Positions 1 to 7,474 of a stretch of 36,622 bases of DNA are shown here, one piece after another; position 1 is the stretch's first letter; each line of letters begins with the position of its first letter. Made by a program: the position numbers and the translations under genes. This stretch comes from Bacillota bacterium (GTDB lineage Bacteria; Bacillota; Clostridia; Peptostreptococcales; Natronincolaceae). The notes under the pieces were generated by a model. It searched no databases and was not told the origin of the DNA. It saw only the letters and a list, made by a program, of their open reading frames with translations. The stretch spans positions 1 to 36,622 of the forward strand of contig JAEWHG010000002.1 in NCBI GenBank assembly GCA_023387935.1, written 5' to 3'.

Positions 1-1
1 A

Positions 2-46
2 CCACCAGAGTTTGGTGGTGATGGGACTGTAGTTCGAATAGTTTAA
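2..46 (+). CDS. 3' end of an unidentified protein (partial)
   Basis: Frame 2 stays open from the window edge and ends PPEFGGDGTVVRIV at a TAA at 44-46. The other two plus frames stop at once or within ten codons. A bidirectional hairpin follows directly, as expected at the 3' end of a real gene converging on the permease. Fourteen residues are too few to name a family. This could also be chance open frame. Confidence 0.35.
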   Translation, partial: PPEFGGDGTVVRIV

Positions 47-63
47 ATAAAATATATTGAATT

Positions 64-101
64 AGAAGAAGACATGCAGTTTTAATTACATGTCTTTTTC
101 T
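64..101. terminator. Bidirectional terminator between converging genes
   Basis: AAGACATG and CATGTCTT pair around a short AT-rich loop, with T-rich sequence outside the arm on the plus strand and the complementary A/G-rich tract before it. It overlaps the last codons of the minus-strand permease and could stop transcription from both sides. Confidence 0.6.
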
Positions 102-1405
102 AATTTTTTGTTCTTTAAATAGAAGTAGAAAGGCAAGCCTAATAAAGTAATGCCAATACCTATAAGAGAATTTATAGTAGAGCTTAGTAATGTGCTATAT
201 AATATGTAAGATCCACCTAAAATACCTATTAAAGGAACTATAGGATAAAAAGGAACTCTATACGCTGCTCTTTTAATATCTTTTCTTTTTCTTAATATAA
301 ATATGCCAAATACAGCCATTACAAAGAATATCCATAATGTAAAAACAGTTAAGTCTGTAAGTGTGTTAAATGAACCTGATAATATATAAAGTATAGATAA
401 TATTGTTATTAAAATCAAAGAATTAGTTGGTGTGTTAAACTTAGGATTAATTTGTTTTAAAAAGTTAGAAAAAGGTAATTGTCCTCTATCTGCCATAGCT
501 AAGGGAATTCTTGCACCAGTTAATATATATCCATTTAATGTTCCAAATACAGAAACTAATATTCCTGAAGTTATAAATATAGCTCCACCTTGTCCAAAAA
601 GTATGGTAGCAGCATCAGAAGCAGGTTTTGAAGACTTAATAATTGCATCCATAGGCATAACTTTTAAAAGTGCTAAATTAAATATTACATAAACTCCTAT
701 TACAGAAGATACGCCCAAAATAATTGCCTTAGGAAGCTCTTTGCTTGGATTGTTCATCTCACCAGCTATAGTTGTTACACCAGCCCACCCGTCATATGCC
801 CACAATGTACCAAGTATAGCTGCACCAAAGCCTAAACTAGGAGCTGTGGTATTGCCTATAAAGCTAAAATCATTTGCTGTTCCCTTGATTAGTCCAAATG
901 CAATAATAGCAATAATGGGAACAAGTTTTCCTATAGTTGAAATGAGCTGTATTATGCCGCCAAATTTAGTAGAAATAATATTTATAATTACAACGAATAA
1001 TAAAATAAATATTGATAATAGTTTTTGTTCCATATCAGTTAAAGGTATAAAAAATGTTGAAAATATTGAAAATGCAATAGCTAGTGCTGCAGATGATGCG
1101 GGATAAACTATTATGGTTTGTACCCATCCCAATAGAAATGCCCAAATATCTCCATATAATACCTTTAAATAAGTATAGAGCCCGCCTGTTTCAGGAATAG
1201 CGGAAGCAATTTCAGATACTGTTAAAGCTGATGTTAAGGTGATGATGCCTCCTATAAACCAAGCGAGTATACCCATATAAGGTGAACCTGCATTTTGAAA
1301 TATATCCCCTGTTTTTAGAAAAATACCAGAACCTATTATAATCCCTACGACAATAGATATAGCCTGTGAAAATGTGATTGATTTCTTCAAATTTTGATCT
1401 GACAA
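86..1405 (-). CDS. APC-family amino acid permease (SteT/LAT-like)
   Basis: 439-aa integral membrane protein, very hydrophobic throughout, with about 12 helices as usual for the amino acid-polyamine-organocation superfamily. The first helix carries the unwound substrate-site motif GSGIF at residues 25-29. Further in is the AYDGW...GEMNNPSKELPKAI stretch typical of L-type and serine/threonine exchangers. It most likely takes up or exchanges a neutral amino acid; the substrate cannot be read from sequence. The start is TTG at 1403-1405, chosen because GGGAG lies nine bases before it on the minus strand and the protein then begins with the expected short hydrophilic tail. It is transcribed away from the antiporter at 1663, and the two share an upstream region of about 250 bp. 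Confidence 0.88.
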   Translation of the reverse strand: MSDQNLKKSITFSQAISIVVGIIIGSGIFLKTGDIFQNAGSPYMGILAWFIGGIITLTSALTVSEIASAIPETGGLYTYLKVLYGDIWAFLLGWVQTIIVYPASSAALAIAFSIFSTFFIPLTDMEQKLLSIFILLFVVIINIISTKFGGIIQLISTIGKLVPIIAIIAFGLIKGTANDFSFIGNTTAPSLGFGAAILGTLWAYDGWAGVTTIAGEMNNPSKELPKAIILGVSSVIGVYVIFNLALLKVMPMDAIIKSSKPASDAATILFGQGGAIFITSGILVSVFGTLNGYILTGARIPLAMADRGQLPFSNFLKQINPKFNTPTNSLILITILSILYILSGSFNTLTDLTVFTLWIFFVMAVFGIFILRKRKDIKRAAYRVPFYPIVPLIGILGGSYILYSTLLSSTINSLIGIGITLLGLPFYFYLKNKKLEKDM

Positions 1406-1487
1406 ATATTTTTTCTCCCTGTTCGAGCATTTCTATTTGATGATAAATTAGTGAGAATGTACTTTTAGTTTTGCCCTACGAGGTAAA

Positions 1488-1496
1488 ATTATAACA
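1488..1496 (-). promoter_or_regulatory. Extended -10 promoter of the permease gene
   Basis: On the minus strand this reads TGTTATAAT, a perfect TATAAT preceded by the TGn extension, about 80 bases upstream of the permease start. The -35 region is poor, which is acceptable for an extended -10 promoter. Confidence 0.45.
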
Positions 1497-1662
1497 TGGG
1501 ATATTCTATTATTAATTTTACACGTTAATATATTAAACGGAGGCAAAGTAGATAGTCATAATTATACGGTAAGCTTACTATAATTTAATGAGCGATATAG
1601 ACAAGAAGGTGAATATAATTCTATTAGCTTCAGCAGTAATTATAAATTATAGGAGGGATTTA

Positions 1663-2964
1663 ATGTTTACTAATCCAGTTGTATTATCAGTATTAATAAT
1701 GACAGCTTTGTGTTTAATGAAAATGAATGTGCTTATTGCAATTATTTTGTCAGCATTAGCAGGTGGTGTATTATCAGGAATGACCTTAGGGGATACTATG
1801 TCAACCCTTATTGGCGGCATGGGAGGAAATGCAGAAACAGCTTTATCCTACATATTATTAGGAGCATTAGCAGTTACGATTGGAAAGACGGGAGTTGCTG
1901 AGCTACTAGTAGTAAAAATAGGCGATATAATTAAAGGTAAAAAGACAGCCTTTGTATTGCTAATAGCAGGTGTAGCATGTTTTTCTCAAAATTTAATACC
2001 TGTTCACATAGCATTTATACCAATTTTAATTCCACCACTATTAGCATTAATGAATAAGCTCAATGTTGATAGAAGAGGAGCAGCCTGTGCATTGACATTT
2101 GGACTTAAAGCGCCGTATGTTATGCTTCCAGTTGGATTTGGCCTTATTTTTCATAACATAGTAAGAGATGCACTTATAGATAATGGTGTTGCAGTGGAAA
2201 CAAGCATGATATGGAGATCCATGCTCTTGCCAGGTATAGGAATGATGATAGGTTTATTTGTAGCAGTTTTATTTACCTATAGAAAACCAAGAGAGTACAA
2301 AGATATAGGTATAATTAAAACGGATAAGAGTAAAGAATATAAAAGTATAACTAAGGAGCAGATTGGTGCATTAGTTGGTGCAGTTGCAGCCTTTGGAATT
2401 CAGCTTATGACAGGATCTCTACCTCTTGGGGCAATTGTAGGCCTTGGGATAATGCTTGTATTTGGATCATTTAAATTCAAAGAGTTAGACGATATGATGA
2501 ATAGTGGAATTGGATTAATGGGATTTATAGCTTTTGTAATGCTAGTAGCAGCTGGATACGGTGCGGTGATTAGAGCTACAGGAGGAGTGGAAGCACTAGT
2601 AGAGACAGCTTCAGGCATTATAGGAGGAAGTAAATTAATAGCTGCTTTTATCATGCTGTTAATAGGATTAATAGTTACTATGGGAATAGGTACATCCTTT
2701 GGTACAGTTCCTATAATTGCAGCTATATATGTACCTTTATGCGTTGCAATCGGCTTCAGTCCAGCTGCAACTATAGCTCTAGTAGGAACAGCAGGTGCCT
2801 TAGGGGATGCAGGTTCTCCTGCATCTGATAGTACATTAGGACCTACATCTGGGTTAAATGCAGATGGGCAGCATGACCATATCTGGGATACCTGTGTTCC
2901 TACATTTATACATTATAATATACCATTAATAATATTCGGTACTATTGCAGCTATACTACTTTAA
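1663..2964 (+). CDS. Na+/H+ antiporter family protein (YuiF-like)
   Basis: 433-aa polytopic membrane protein. The C-terminal stretch GDAGSPASDSTLGPTSGLNA, followed by a DGQHDHIWDTCVPTF segment, is the hallmark of the YuiF branch of the Na+/H+ antiporter family. Some members are proposed to be cation/amino-acid antiporters, so proton-coupled exchange is the family function and the real substrate is open. The open frame extends upstream to 1588. I place the start at the ATG of 1663 because AGGAGG at 1651-1656 lies six bases before it, and because the protein then begins with a hydrophobic helix (MFTNPVVLSVL). It is a monocistronic unit closed by the strong hairpin at 3015-3053. Confidence 0.87.
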   Translation: MFTNPVVLSVLIMTALCLMKMNVLIAIILSALAGGVLSGMTLGDTMSTLIGGMGGNAETALSYILLGALAVTIGKTGVAELLVVKIGDIIKGKKTAFVLLIAGVACFSQNLIPVHIAFIPILIPPLLALMNKLNVDRRGAACALTFGLKAPYVMLPVGFGLIFHNIVRDALIDNGVAVETSMIWRSMLLPGIGMMIGLFVAVLFTYRKPREYKDIGIIKTDKSKEYKSITKEQIGALVGAVAAFGIQLMTGSLPLGAIVGLGIMLVFGSFKFKELDDMMNSGIGLMGFIAFVMLVAAGYGAVIRATGGVEALVETASGIIGGSKLIAAFIMLLIGLIVTMGIGTSFGTVPIIAAIYVPLCVAIGFSPAATIALVGTAGALGDAGSPASDSTLGPTSGLNADGQHDHIWDTCVPTFIHYNIPLIIFGTIAAILL

Positions 2965-2967
2965 TAG

Positions 2968-2992
2968 AAAAACCATAATAAATAAGGTTTTT
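2968..2992 (+). terminator. Weak AT-rich hairpin after the antiporter gene
   Basis: AAAAACC (2968-2974) pairs with GGTTTTT (2986-2992) around an 11-base AT loop, four bases after the stop codon. It is probably a weak first terminator ahead of the stronger one at 3015. Confidence 0.35.
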
Positions 2993-3014
2993 GTAAGGCG
3001 ATATGAGAGATGAT

Positions 3015-3053
3015 AAGCGAAGCGTCCTTGGAGTTGGGACGTTTCGCTTTTTT
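3015..3053 (+). terminator. Strong rho-independent terminator
   Basis: AAGCGAAGCGTCC pairs with GGACGTTTCGCTT (one G-T wobble) around a short loop and runs into a T tract. It separates the antiporter gene from the molybdate operon. Confidence 0.85.
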
Positions 3054-3113
3054 ATATAGATTTAGTTAATTAGAAAATAATATTTTATAATGTTCATACA
3101 CATTTATATAGTA

Positions 3114-3142
3114 TTGACACTTTTAATTAGCTATGTTAAACT
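3114..3142 (+). promoter_or_regulatory. Sigma-A promoter of the mod operon
   Basis: TTGACA at 3114-3119, a 17-bp spacer, then TGTTAAACT giving a -10 of TAAACT at 3137-3142 with the TGn extension. Transcription would start near 3149, leaving a leader of about 90 nt before modA. Confidence 0.65.
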
Positions 3143-3160
3143 TTAATTATTAATTAACAA

Positions 3161-3200
3161 ACTAACTAAAACTAACTCGAACTAACTTAATCAAACTAAT
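3161..3200 (+). repeat. Decamer direct repeats in the modA leader
   Basis: Three consecutive 10-bp units, ACTAACTAAA, ACTAACTCGA and ACTAACTTAA, begin at 3161, 3171 and 3181. A fourth related ACTAAT follows at 3195-3200. The exact ten-base period puts each copy on the same face of the helix. They lie just downstream of the predicted transcription start, a place where a bound protein would block transcription. Confidence 0.7.
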
Positions 3201-3237
3201 GAACGAGTAAAAACTAAAATTACTAAGGGGTGTTGTT

Positions 3238-4062
3238 ATGAAGAAGCTTCAAAAAAGTGTTCTACCTTTAATCTTATTATCCTTTATATTCGTTGGATGT
3301 ACGAACGGTGGAAATGTAGGTAAAGTACAGGAACCAGATCAGCCAAAAGCAGGACAAGAACAAGCAGAACCTGTGAAATTAACTGTATCTGCTGCTGCCA
3401 GCCTTACTGATTGTTTAGAAGAGTTAAAAGAGCTTTATATAAACGAAAATCCTAATGTTGAAATAACATACAATTTTGGAAGCTCTGGTTCGCTACAACA
3501 ACAAATTGAGCAAGGGGCACCTGCTGATATATTTTTCTCTGCAGGAAAAAAACAAATGACAGCGCTGAAGGATGCAGGACTTATGGTAGATGATTCAGTG
3601 AAAGATATCTTAGAGAACAAGGTAGCTCTTATAACTCCATTAGATGGAAAGCAAATTAATGCTATTGAAGAACTAACTGATGATAAGATTGAAAGAATTG
3701 CTGTAGGTGAGCCAGAAAGTGTTCCTGTTGGTCAATATACGGATGAAGCACTTAAAAATTTAAATGTTTTCGATTCCATTGAATCTAAACTTGTTTTTGC
3801 TAAAGATGTTAGAGAAGTTCTTTCATGGGTTGAAACTGGAAATGTAGATGCAGGATTCGTATATCAAACAGATGCTAAAGTTAGTGACAAAGTAAAGATC
3901 GTTTTGAATGCACCAGAGGGTTCACATAAACCTGTAATTTATCCTGTAGGTGTAGTAAAATCAAGTAAGGTTACTGAGTCAGCTCAGGATTTTGTTGACT
4001 TCTTATTTGAAGAAGATGCAAAAAATGTGTTTATTAAATATGGATTCTCCCCCATATCTTAA
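3238..4062 (+). CDS. modA: Molybdate ABC transporter substrate-binding lipoprotein ModA
   Basis: 274-aa exported lipoprotein. The N-terminus is a lipoprotein signal with lipobox FVGC (Cys21), so the protein should be anchored on the outer face of the membrane. The mature part follows the ModA pattern: SAAASLT near residue 50, YNFGSSGSLQQQIEQGAPAD in the next segment, then VPVGQYTDEAL and DAGFVYQTDA, segments that supply oxyanion-binding residues in this family. It captures molybdate (or tungstate) for ModB/ModC. The start has AAGGGGTG seven bases upstream. It is separated from modB by 285 bases holding a large hairpin, so its level could be set apart from the membrane components. Tungstate preference cannot be excluded. 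Confidence 0.92.
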   Translation: MKKLQKSVLPLILLSFIFVGCTNGGNVGKVQEPDQPKAGQEQAEPVKLTVSAAASLTDCLEELKELYINENPNVEITYNFGSSGSLQQQIEQGAPADIFFSAGKKQMTALKDAGLMVDDSVKDILENKVALITPLDGKQINAIEELTDDKIERIAVGEPESVPVGQYTDEALKNLNVFDSIESKLVFAKDVREVLSWVETGNVDAGFVYQTDAKVSDKVKIVLNAPEGSHKPVIYPVGVVKSSKVTESAQDFVDFLFEEDAKNVFIKYGFSPIS

Positions 4063-4082
4063 ATAAAATAGATGTAATAAAG

Positions 4083-4136
4083 ATCTTTAATTTTTATAAC
4101 CAATAGGAGGTTATGAGCTTCTTGTAATCAAGATCA
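4083..4136 (+). promoter_or_regulatory. Nested inverted repeats between modA and modB
   Basis: ATAACC (4097-4102) and GGTTAT (4110-4115) form an inverted repeat with a seven-base centre. They are enclosed by GATCTT (4083-4088) and AAGATC (4131-4136). This could be a protein operator or an RNA stem. It also hides an AGGAGG that has no useful open frame after it. Confidence 0.35.
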
Positions 4137-4155
4137 ATATAATTTCATTATTTGG

Positions 4156-4204
4156 TTAAAACAAAGTCTTCCTATATAATACTTATAGGATGACTTTGTT
4201 TTAA
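4156..4204. terminator. Long hairpin between modA and modB (terminator or processing stem)
   Basis: Arms 4156-4176 and 4184-4204 are complementary over 21 bases with one mismatch, and the loop is seven bases. The 3' arm ends TTTT and then AATTAA, a short U tract. It can end part of the modA message or protect its 3' end, which is common where a binding protein must outnumber its permease. Confidence 0.7.
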
Positions 4205-4347
4205 TTAAGGGTTATTATTATAATTAGGTAATTTGCATAGTTATAGCTCATTATGATTTTTATATATTTCAATAAAAACGACAGTGCAAATTTTAAAATC
4301 ATTTTATGAAAAATGACCGAATATCATAACTTTTGGAGGTAATACAA

Positions 4348-5034
4348 ATGAACATTGATTTTTCTCCTCTTCTTATTTCTATAAAAACTTCATTGGTCGC
4401 TATATTTTTTACAGTTATTTTGGGAATAGCAGCTGCAAGAGCAACATTGAATGCCAGTGGAAGGGTTCAATGGATACTAGATGTGGTTTTTACTTTTCCA
4501 CTGGTTCTTCCTCCTACTGTAGTAGGATACATTCTATTAGTCATATTCGGAAGGAATAGCGCTATAGGACAATTTCTTACAAAATTAGGAATCTCTATTA
4601 TATTTACATGGCAGGCTACTGTACTAGCGGCAATTATTGTATCTTTTCCTTTAATGTATAGAGCGACTAAAGGTGCATTCGAACAAATTGATACTAATCT
4701 TATTTGGGCTGCTAGAACTTTAGGTCTTTCAGAATTTAAAATATTTATTAAAATCATGATCCCCTTAGCTTTACCAGGAATACTTTCAGGAGCAATATTA
4801 GCTTTTGCAAGAGCACTTGGGGAGTTTGGAGCAACATTAATGATCGCAGGTAATATTCCAAAGGTTACACAAACTATCCCTATTGCTATTTATTTTGCAA
4901 ATGCAGCTGGAAAAACAAAGGAAGCTGGATTTTGGACATTAGTAATCATAGTAATTTCATTGATTGTATTAGGCTTTATGAATTATTTGAGCTTTAAAGA
5001 TAAGAAGTCAGCGACTGGAGGTGGTATAAAATGA
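4348..5034 (+). CDS. modB: Molybdate ABC transporter permease ModB
   Basis: 228-aa inner-membrane subunit with about five or six helices. The EAA-type loop that docks on the ATPase is visible as AARTLGLSEFKIFIKIMIPL around residues 140-160, followed by ALPGILSGAILAFARALGEFG, a classic ModB/CysT signature. The frame is open from a TTG at 4333. I use the ATG at 4348 because GGAGGT at 4335-4340 sits seven bases before it and covers the earlier codon. Its stop overlaps the modC start by four bases (ATGA), indicating translational coupling. Confidence 0.92.
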   Translation: MNIDFSPLLISIKTSLVAIFFTVILGIAAARATLNASGRVQWILDVVFTFPLVLPPTVVGYILLVIFGRNSAIGQFLTKLGISIIFTWQATVLAAIIVSFPLMYRATKGAFEQIDTNLIWAARTLGLSEFKIFIKIMIPLALPGILSGAILAFARALGEFGATLMIAGNIPKVTQTIPIAIYFANAAGKTKEAGFWTLVIIVISLIVLGFMNYLSFKDKKSATGGGIK

Positions 5035-6101
5035 GTATTTATGTAGACATTACTAAAGAACTCGGTAGCTTCCGTCTTGAATCAAGATTTGAAGCTGGTA
5101 ATGAAAAATTAGGCTTGCTGGGAGGATCTGGCTGTGGAAAAAGTATGACATTAAAATGTATCGCAGGTGTAGTAACACCGGATAAAGGTGAGATTATACT
5201 GAATGATAGAATACTTTTTAGTTCTAAAAAAAATATAAACCTAATACCTCAGAAGCGAAATGTCGGATTAATGTTTCAGAGCTATGCACTTTTTCCTAAC
5301 ATGACAGTATATCAAAATATTAGTGTAGGAATGAGTGAAAAAACTTCAGAAGAAAAGAAAAAGATTATTGAGAGATATTTAGATTTATTTAAGCTAGGAG
5401 AAGTATCGAATTTACGCCCACATCAGCTTTCGGGAGGGCAGCAGCAACGTGTTGCTTTAGCGAGGATCATGGCAAAGTCTCCAGATATTCTTATGTTGGA
5501 TGAACCATTTTCGGCTTTAGATACCCATCTAAGATTTTCAATAGAAAGTGAGTTTGCTGATGCTTTAAATAATTATAATGGTACTGTAATATATGTGTCC
5601 CATAGTGTAGAAGAAGTGTACAAGTTCTGTGATAGTACAGCTGTGATGGATAATGGAAGAATTTTTGAAAAAGATGCTACGGAGAAGATATTTAGTAATC
5701 CTACTACGTTGGAGGGTGCTAAACTAACTGGATGTAAAAACATATCTTCAGTCCAAATTTTAGAAGATGGAGCAATCTTAGCTTTAGATTGGGGTATTAC
5801 ATTTAAAATAAAATCGAGCATATGTAAGGATATAAAATATATAGGTATTAGAGAAGATAGTATATCAATATCAAATTCTTGTCATGATGAAAATTCCTTT
5901 GAAGTATCAATAATTGGAATTAAGAAGCTACCCTTTGATACAATGTTAGAAATAGTGCCTAAAGCAACTAAGGTTTCTGGGCAGAACAATAGAATTATAT
6001 GTAAATATAATAATGAAGATGTAAAGAAAATTATAGGAATTGAGAAACAATGTAAAATTCATGCTACAATAGATATGAAGAATATACTTCTATTAAAATA
6101 A
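5031..6101 (+). CDS. modC: Molybdate ABC transporter ATP-binding protein ModC
   Basis: 356-aa ATPase that powers molybdate import through ModB. Walker A GGSGCGKS is at residues 31-38, the Q-loop FQSYALFP follows, the signature LSGGQQQ starts at 133, Walker B ends in Asp157-Glu158, and the switch histidine is His191. Beyond about residue 235 lies a C-terminal regulatory part with GIREDSI, a degenerate version of the IRPEDI start of TOBE-type domains. The start overlaps the modB stop by four bases, with GGAGGTGG just upstream. The next gene begins 15 bases after the stop and contains another TOBE-like segment, which links the two functionally. Confidence 0.9.
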   Translation: MSIYVDITKELGSFRLESRFEAGNEKLGLLGGSGCGKSMTLKCIAGVVTPDKGEIILNDRILFSSKKNINLIPQKRNVGLMFQSYALFPNMTVYQNISVGMSEKTSEEKKKIIERYLDLFKLGEVSNLRPHQLSGGQQQRVALARIMAKSPDILMLDEPFSALDTHLRFSIESEFADALNNYNGTVIYVSHSVEEVYKFCDSTAVMDNGRIFEKDATEKIFSNPTTLEGAKLTGCKNISSVQILEDGAILALDWGITFKIKSSICKDIKYIGIREDSISISNSCHDENSFEVSIIGIKKLPFDTMLEIVPKATKVSGQNNRIICKYNNEDVKKIIGIEKQCKIHATIDMKNILLLK

Positions 6102-6115
6102 AGGTGGTGGATTAA

Positions 6116-6637
6116 ATGTATGATGATATTCTATATACGCCAGAAGAAGTAGCCGAGAAACTTAAAATATCAAAGTATACTGTATATGAAATGATTAAAC
6201 GAGGAGATATCTCTGCTCATAAAATCGGGAGAAATCTTAGAATTTCAAATACTCAGTTAGAAATATACCTTGCAAAAACAAATTCATTAAATAATACTTA
6301 TGCTGCAAATATAATAGAAGAAAATAATAAAGTATACGCTGAGATCGGATCTGTAAAGATTTATGTAAATACAGAACTAAGAGATAATGTAAAAATCTTA
6401 ATTCGCCCAGAAGATATAATACTTTGTTTAGATATATTTCCTAATAGTGCAAGAAATATATTAAAAGGTGTAATTACTGACATAAAGATAGATGGAAATA
6501 GCGCGAAGGTGTTTATTGATACTGGAATAAACTTAGTATCTCTAATAACTAAAGATTCTTTGAATGATTTACAGCTCGAGATAGGTAGTGAAATATATAG
6601 TATTTTTAAAACTATGGCAGTAAGAGTTTTTAAATAA
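6116..6637 (+). CDS. Excisionase-type HTH protein with TOBE-like C-terminus, probable oxyanion-responsive regulator
   Basis: 173 aa. Residues 5-53 (YTPEEVAEKLKISKYTVYEM, then KRGDISAHKIGRNLRIS) are a MerR/excisionase-type helix-turn-helix. Around residues 95-105 is the IRPEDI motif that opens the TOBE domain of ABC ATPases. Residues 112-173 (SARNILKGVITDIKIDGNSA onward) resemble a Mop/TOBE fold, the domain that binds molybdate in ModE, ModC and molbindins. It lies 15 bases after modC behind AAGGTGGTGG and is the last gene of the operon. I infer a one-component sensor that replaces ModE and controls the mod promoter. Its ligand and its operator are not proven; the decamers at 3161-3200 are the obvious candidate site. 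Confidence 0.75.
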   Translation: MYDDILYTPEEVAEKLKISKYTVYEMIKRGDISAHKIGRNLRISNTQLEIYLAKTNSLNNTYAANIIEENNKVYAEIGSVKIYVNTELRDNVKILIRPEDIILCLDIFPNSARNILKGVITDIKIDGNSAKVFIDTGINLVSLITKDSLNDLQLEIGSEIYSIFKTMAVRVFK

Positions 6638-6694
6638 AACAACGTAAATAAGTCCGACTAGTGGAATGGAAGAATGAATTAAAAATATAGATAT

Positions 6695-6759
6695 AAAAAT
6701 AATTTAGACGAAATAAATGGTAGATTAATCTGCCCGTTTATTTCGTCTAAATTATTTTT
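6695..6759. terminator. Very long perfect hairpin ending the mod operon
   Basis: Arms 6695-6717 and 6737-6759 are perfectly complementary over 23 bases. The stem can extend inward by three more pairs. The 3' arm ends in TTATTTTTG on the plus strand, and the 5' arm begins with A's, so it can work in both directions. The loop contains the palindrome AGATTAATCT. The stem is much longer than needed for termination. Confidence 0.85.
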
Positions 6760-6760
6760 G

Positions 6761-7012
6761 TCACATATCATTTATATTTACAATCGTATCGATGATTTTT
6801 AAAATGACATAGGACAGTATAAAAGCAATGATATCTGTTGTCATAATAGGATTTATATATTGTATAATAGTTGTGCGAATTGCCTTAACTCAATTGATTT
6901 GCAAAGCATAAAATTAACTAACTATTAAATAATAATTAATTTTAAATAGGTGTTATGACTCATATATACTTGGGTAAATAATAAGTAAGAAAAAAATATA
7001 AATGGAAAAAGA
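6761..7012. other. AT-rich intergenic stretch without a recognisable gene
   Basis: No open frame with a credible ribosome site is present. TTGTCA (6838-6843) and TATAAT (6863-6868) are 19 bp apart, a possible weak plus-strand promoter with no gene close behind it. AACTAACT at 6916-6923 echoes the modA-leader decamers. No RNA family was recognised. Confidence 0.4.
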
Positions 7013-7041
7013 TTGACAAATATTTAACATTAAAATATAAT
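7013..7041 (+). promoter_or_regulatory. Consensus sigma-A promoter of the three-gene membrane operon
   Basis: TTGACA at 7013-7018, a 17-bp spacer, then TATAAT at 7036-7041: a perfect match to the vegetative consensus in both boxes and spacing. The predicted transcription start is near 7048. No other gene lies before 7475, so this promoter should serve the membrane-protein operon. A promoter this strong normally needs a repressor, and a palindrome overlaps it. Confidence 0.75.
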
Positions 7042-7045
7042 GTTA
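7025..7045. promoter_or_regulatory. Operator-like palindrome over the -10 box
   Basis: TAACATTA (7025-7032) and TAATGTTA (7038-7045) are perfect inverted repeats with a five-base centre. They cover the -10 hexamer of the consensus promoter. A third half-site, TAATGTT, recurs at 7059-7065. A repressor bound here would exclude RNA polymerase. The protein that binds is unknown. Confidence 0.55.
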
Positions 7046-7048
7046 CTG

Positions 7049-7474
7049 TAGAGAAAGTTAATGTTTATTATTTTTTTAAATTTGGATAGAATATATGAAA
7101 AGATAAAAAAGTTCTTAATTTTATTTAAAAACGATGGCTAAATTTCAGTATATAGCATAATATATAACGTAACATAGAAAAAGATAAAAGAAAATAAAAT
7201 TTAGAATTTTCTTAATATTATATTAAATAAATTCGGTATATAAATAAAAATAAATGTAGAGAATACAAAGATATTGATAAAATTTTAACAAATAATGCAA
7301 TTTTTAATTTTTATAAAAACATTTTTTAGAATTTTTAATTAAAATACTTTATATAAAAATTTCAACGAAAATCACTAAAATGCAGCGGTGTAGTATTTTG
7401 ATTTAGCGGGCGGTTAATTAGTAATTAGTATTTATATATGACATTTTGAAACTTTCTATCGAGGAGGGTTAATA
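7049..7474 (+). other. Long, extremely AT-rich 5' leader
   Basis: About 425 bases lie between the predicted transcription start and the first gene of the membrane operon. The stretch 7066-7380 is almost wholly A and T, while 7381-7412 has a short G-rich patch (GCAGCGGTG, GCGGGCGG). Only tiny frames without ribosome sites occur. I see no riboswitch family or terminator stem. Confidence 0.5.

Noticed and set aside
432..1106. Open frames on the plus strand across the permease gene
   Set aside because: They lie antisense to a clear APC permease, have no ribosome sites, and give proline/isoleucine-rich products typical of reverse reading of membrane genes.
4114..4128. AGGAGG followed by ATGAGCTTCTTGTAA, a four-codon leader peptide before modB
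   Set aside because: Only two bases separate the Shine-Dalgarno from the ATG, and there is no regulatory codon run. The AGGAGG is better explained as part of the inverted repeat.
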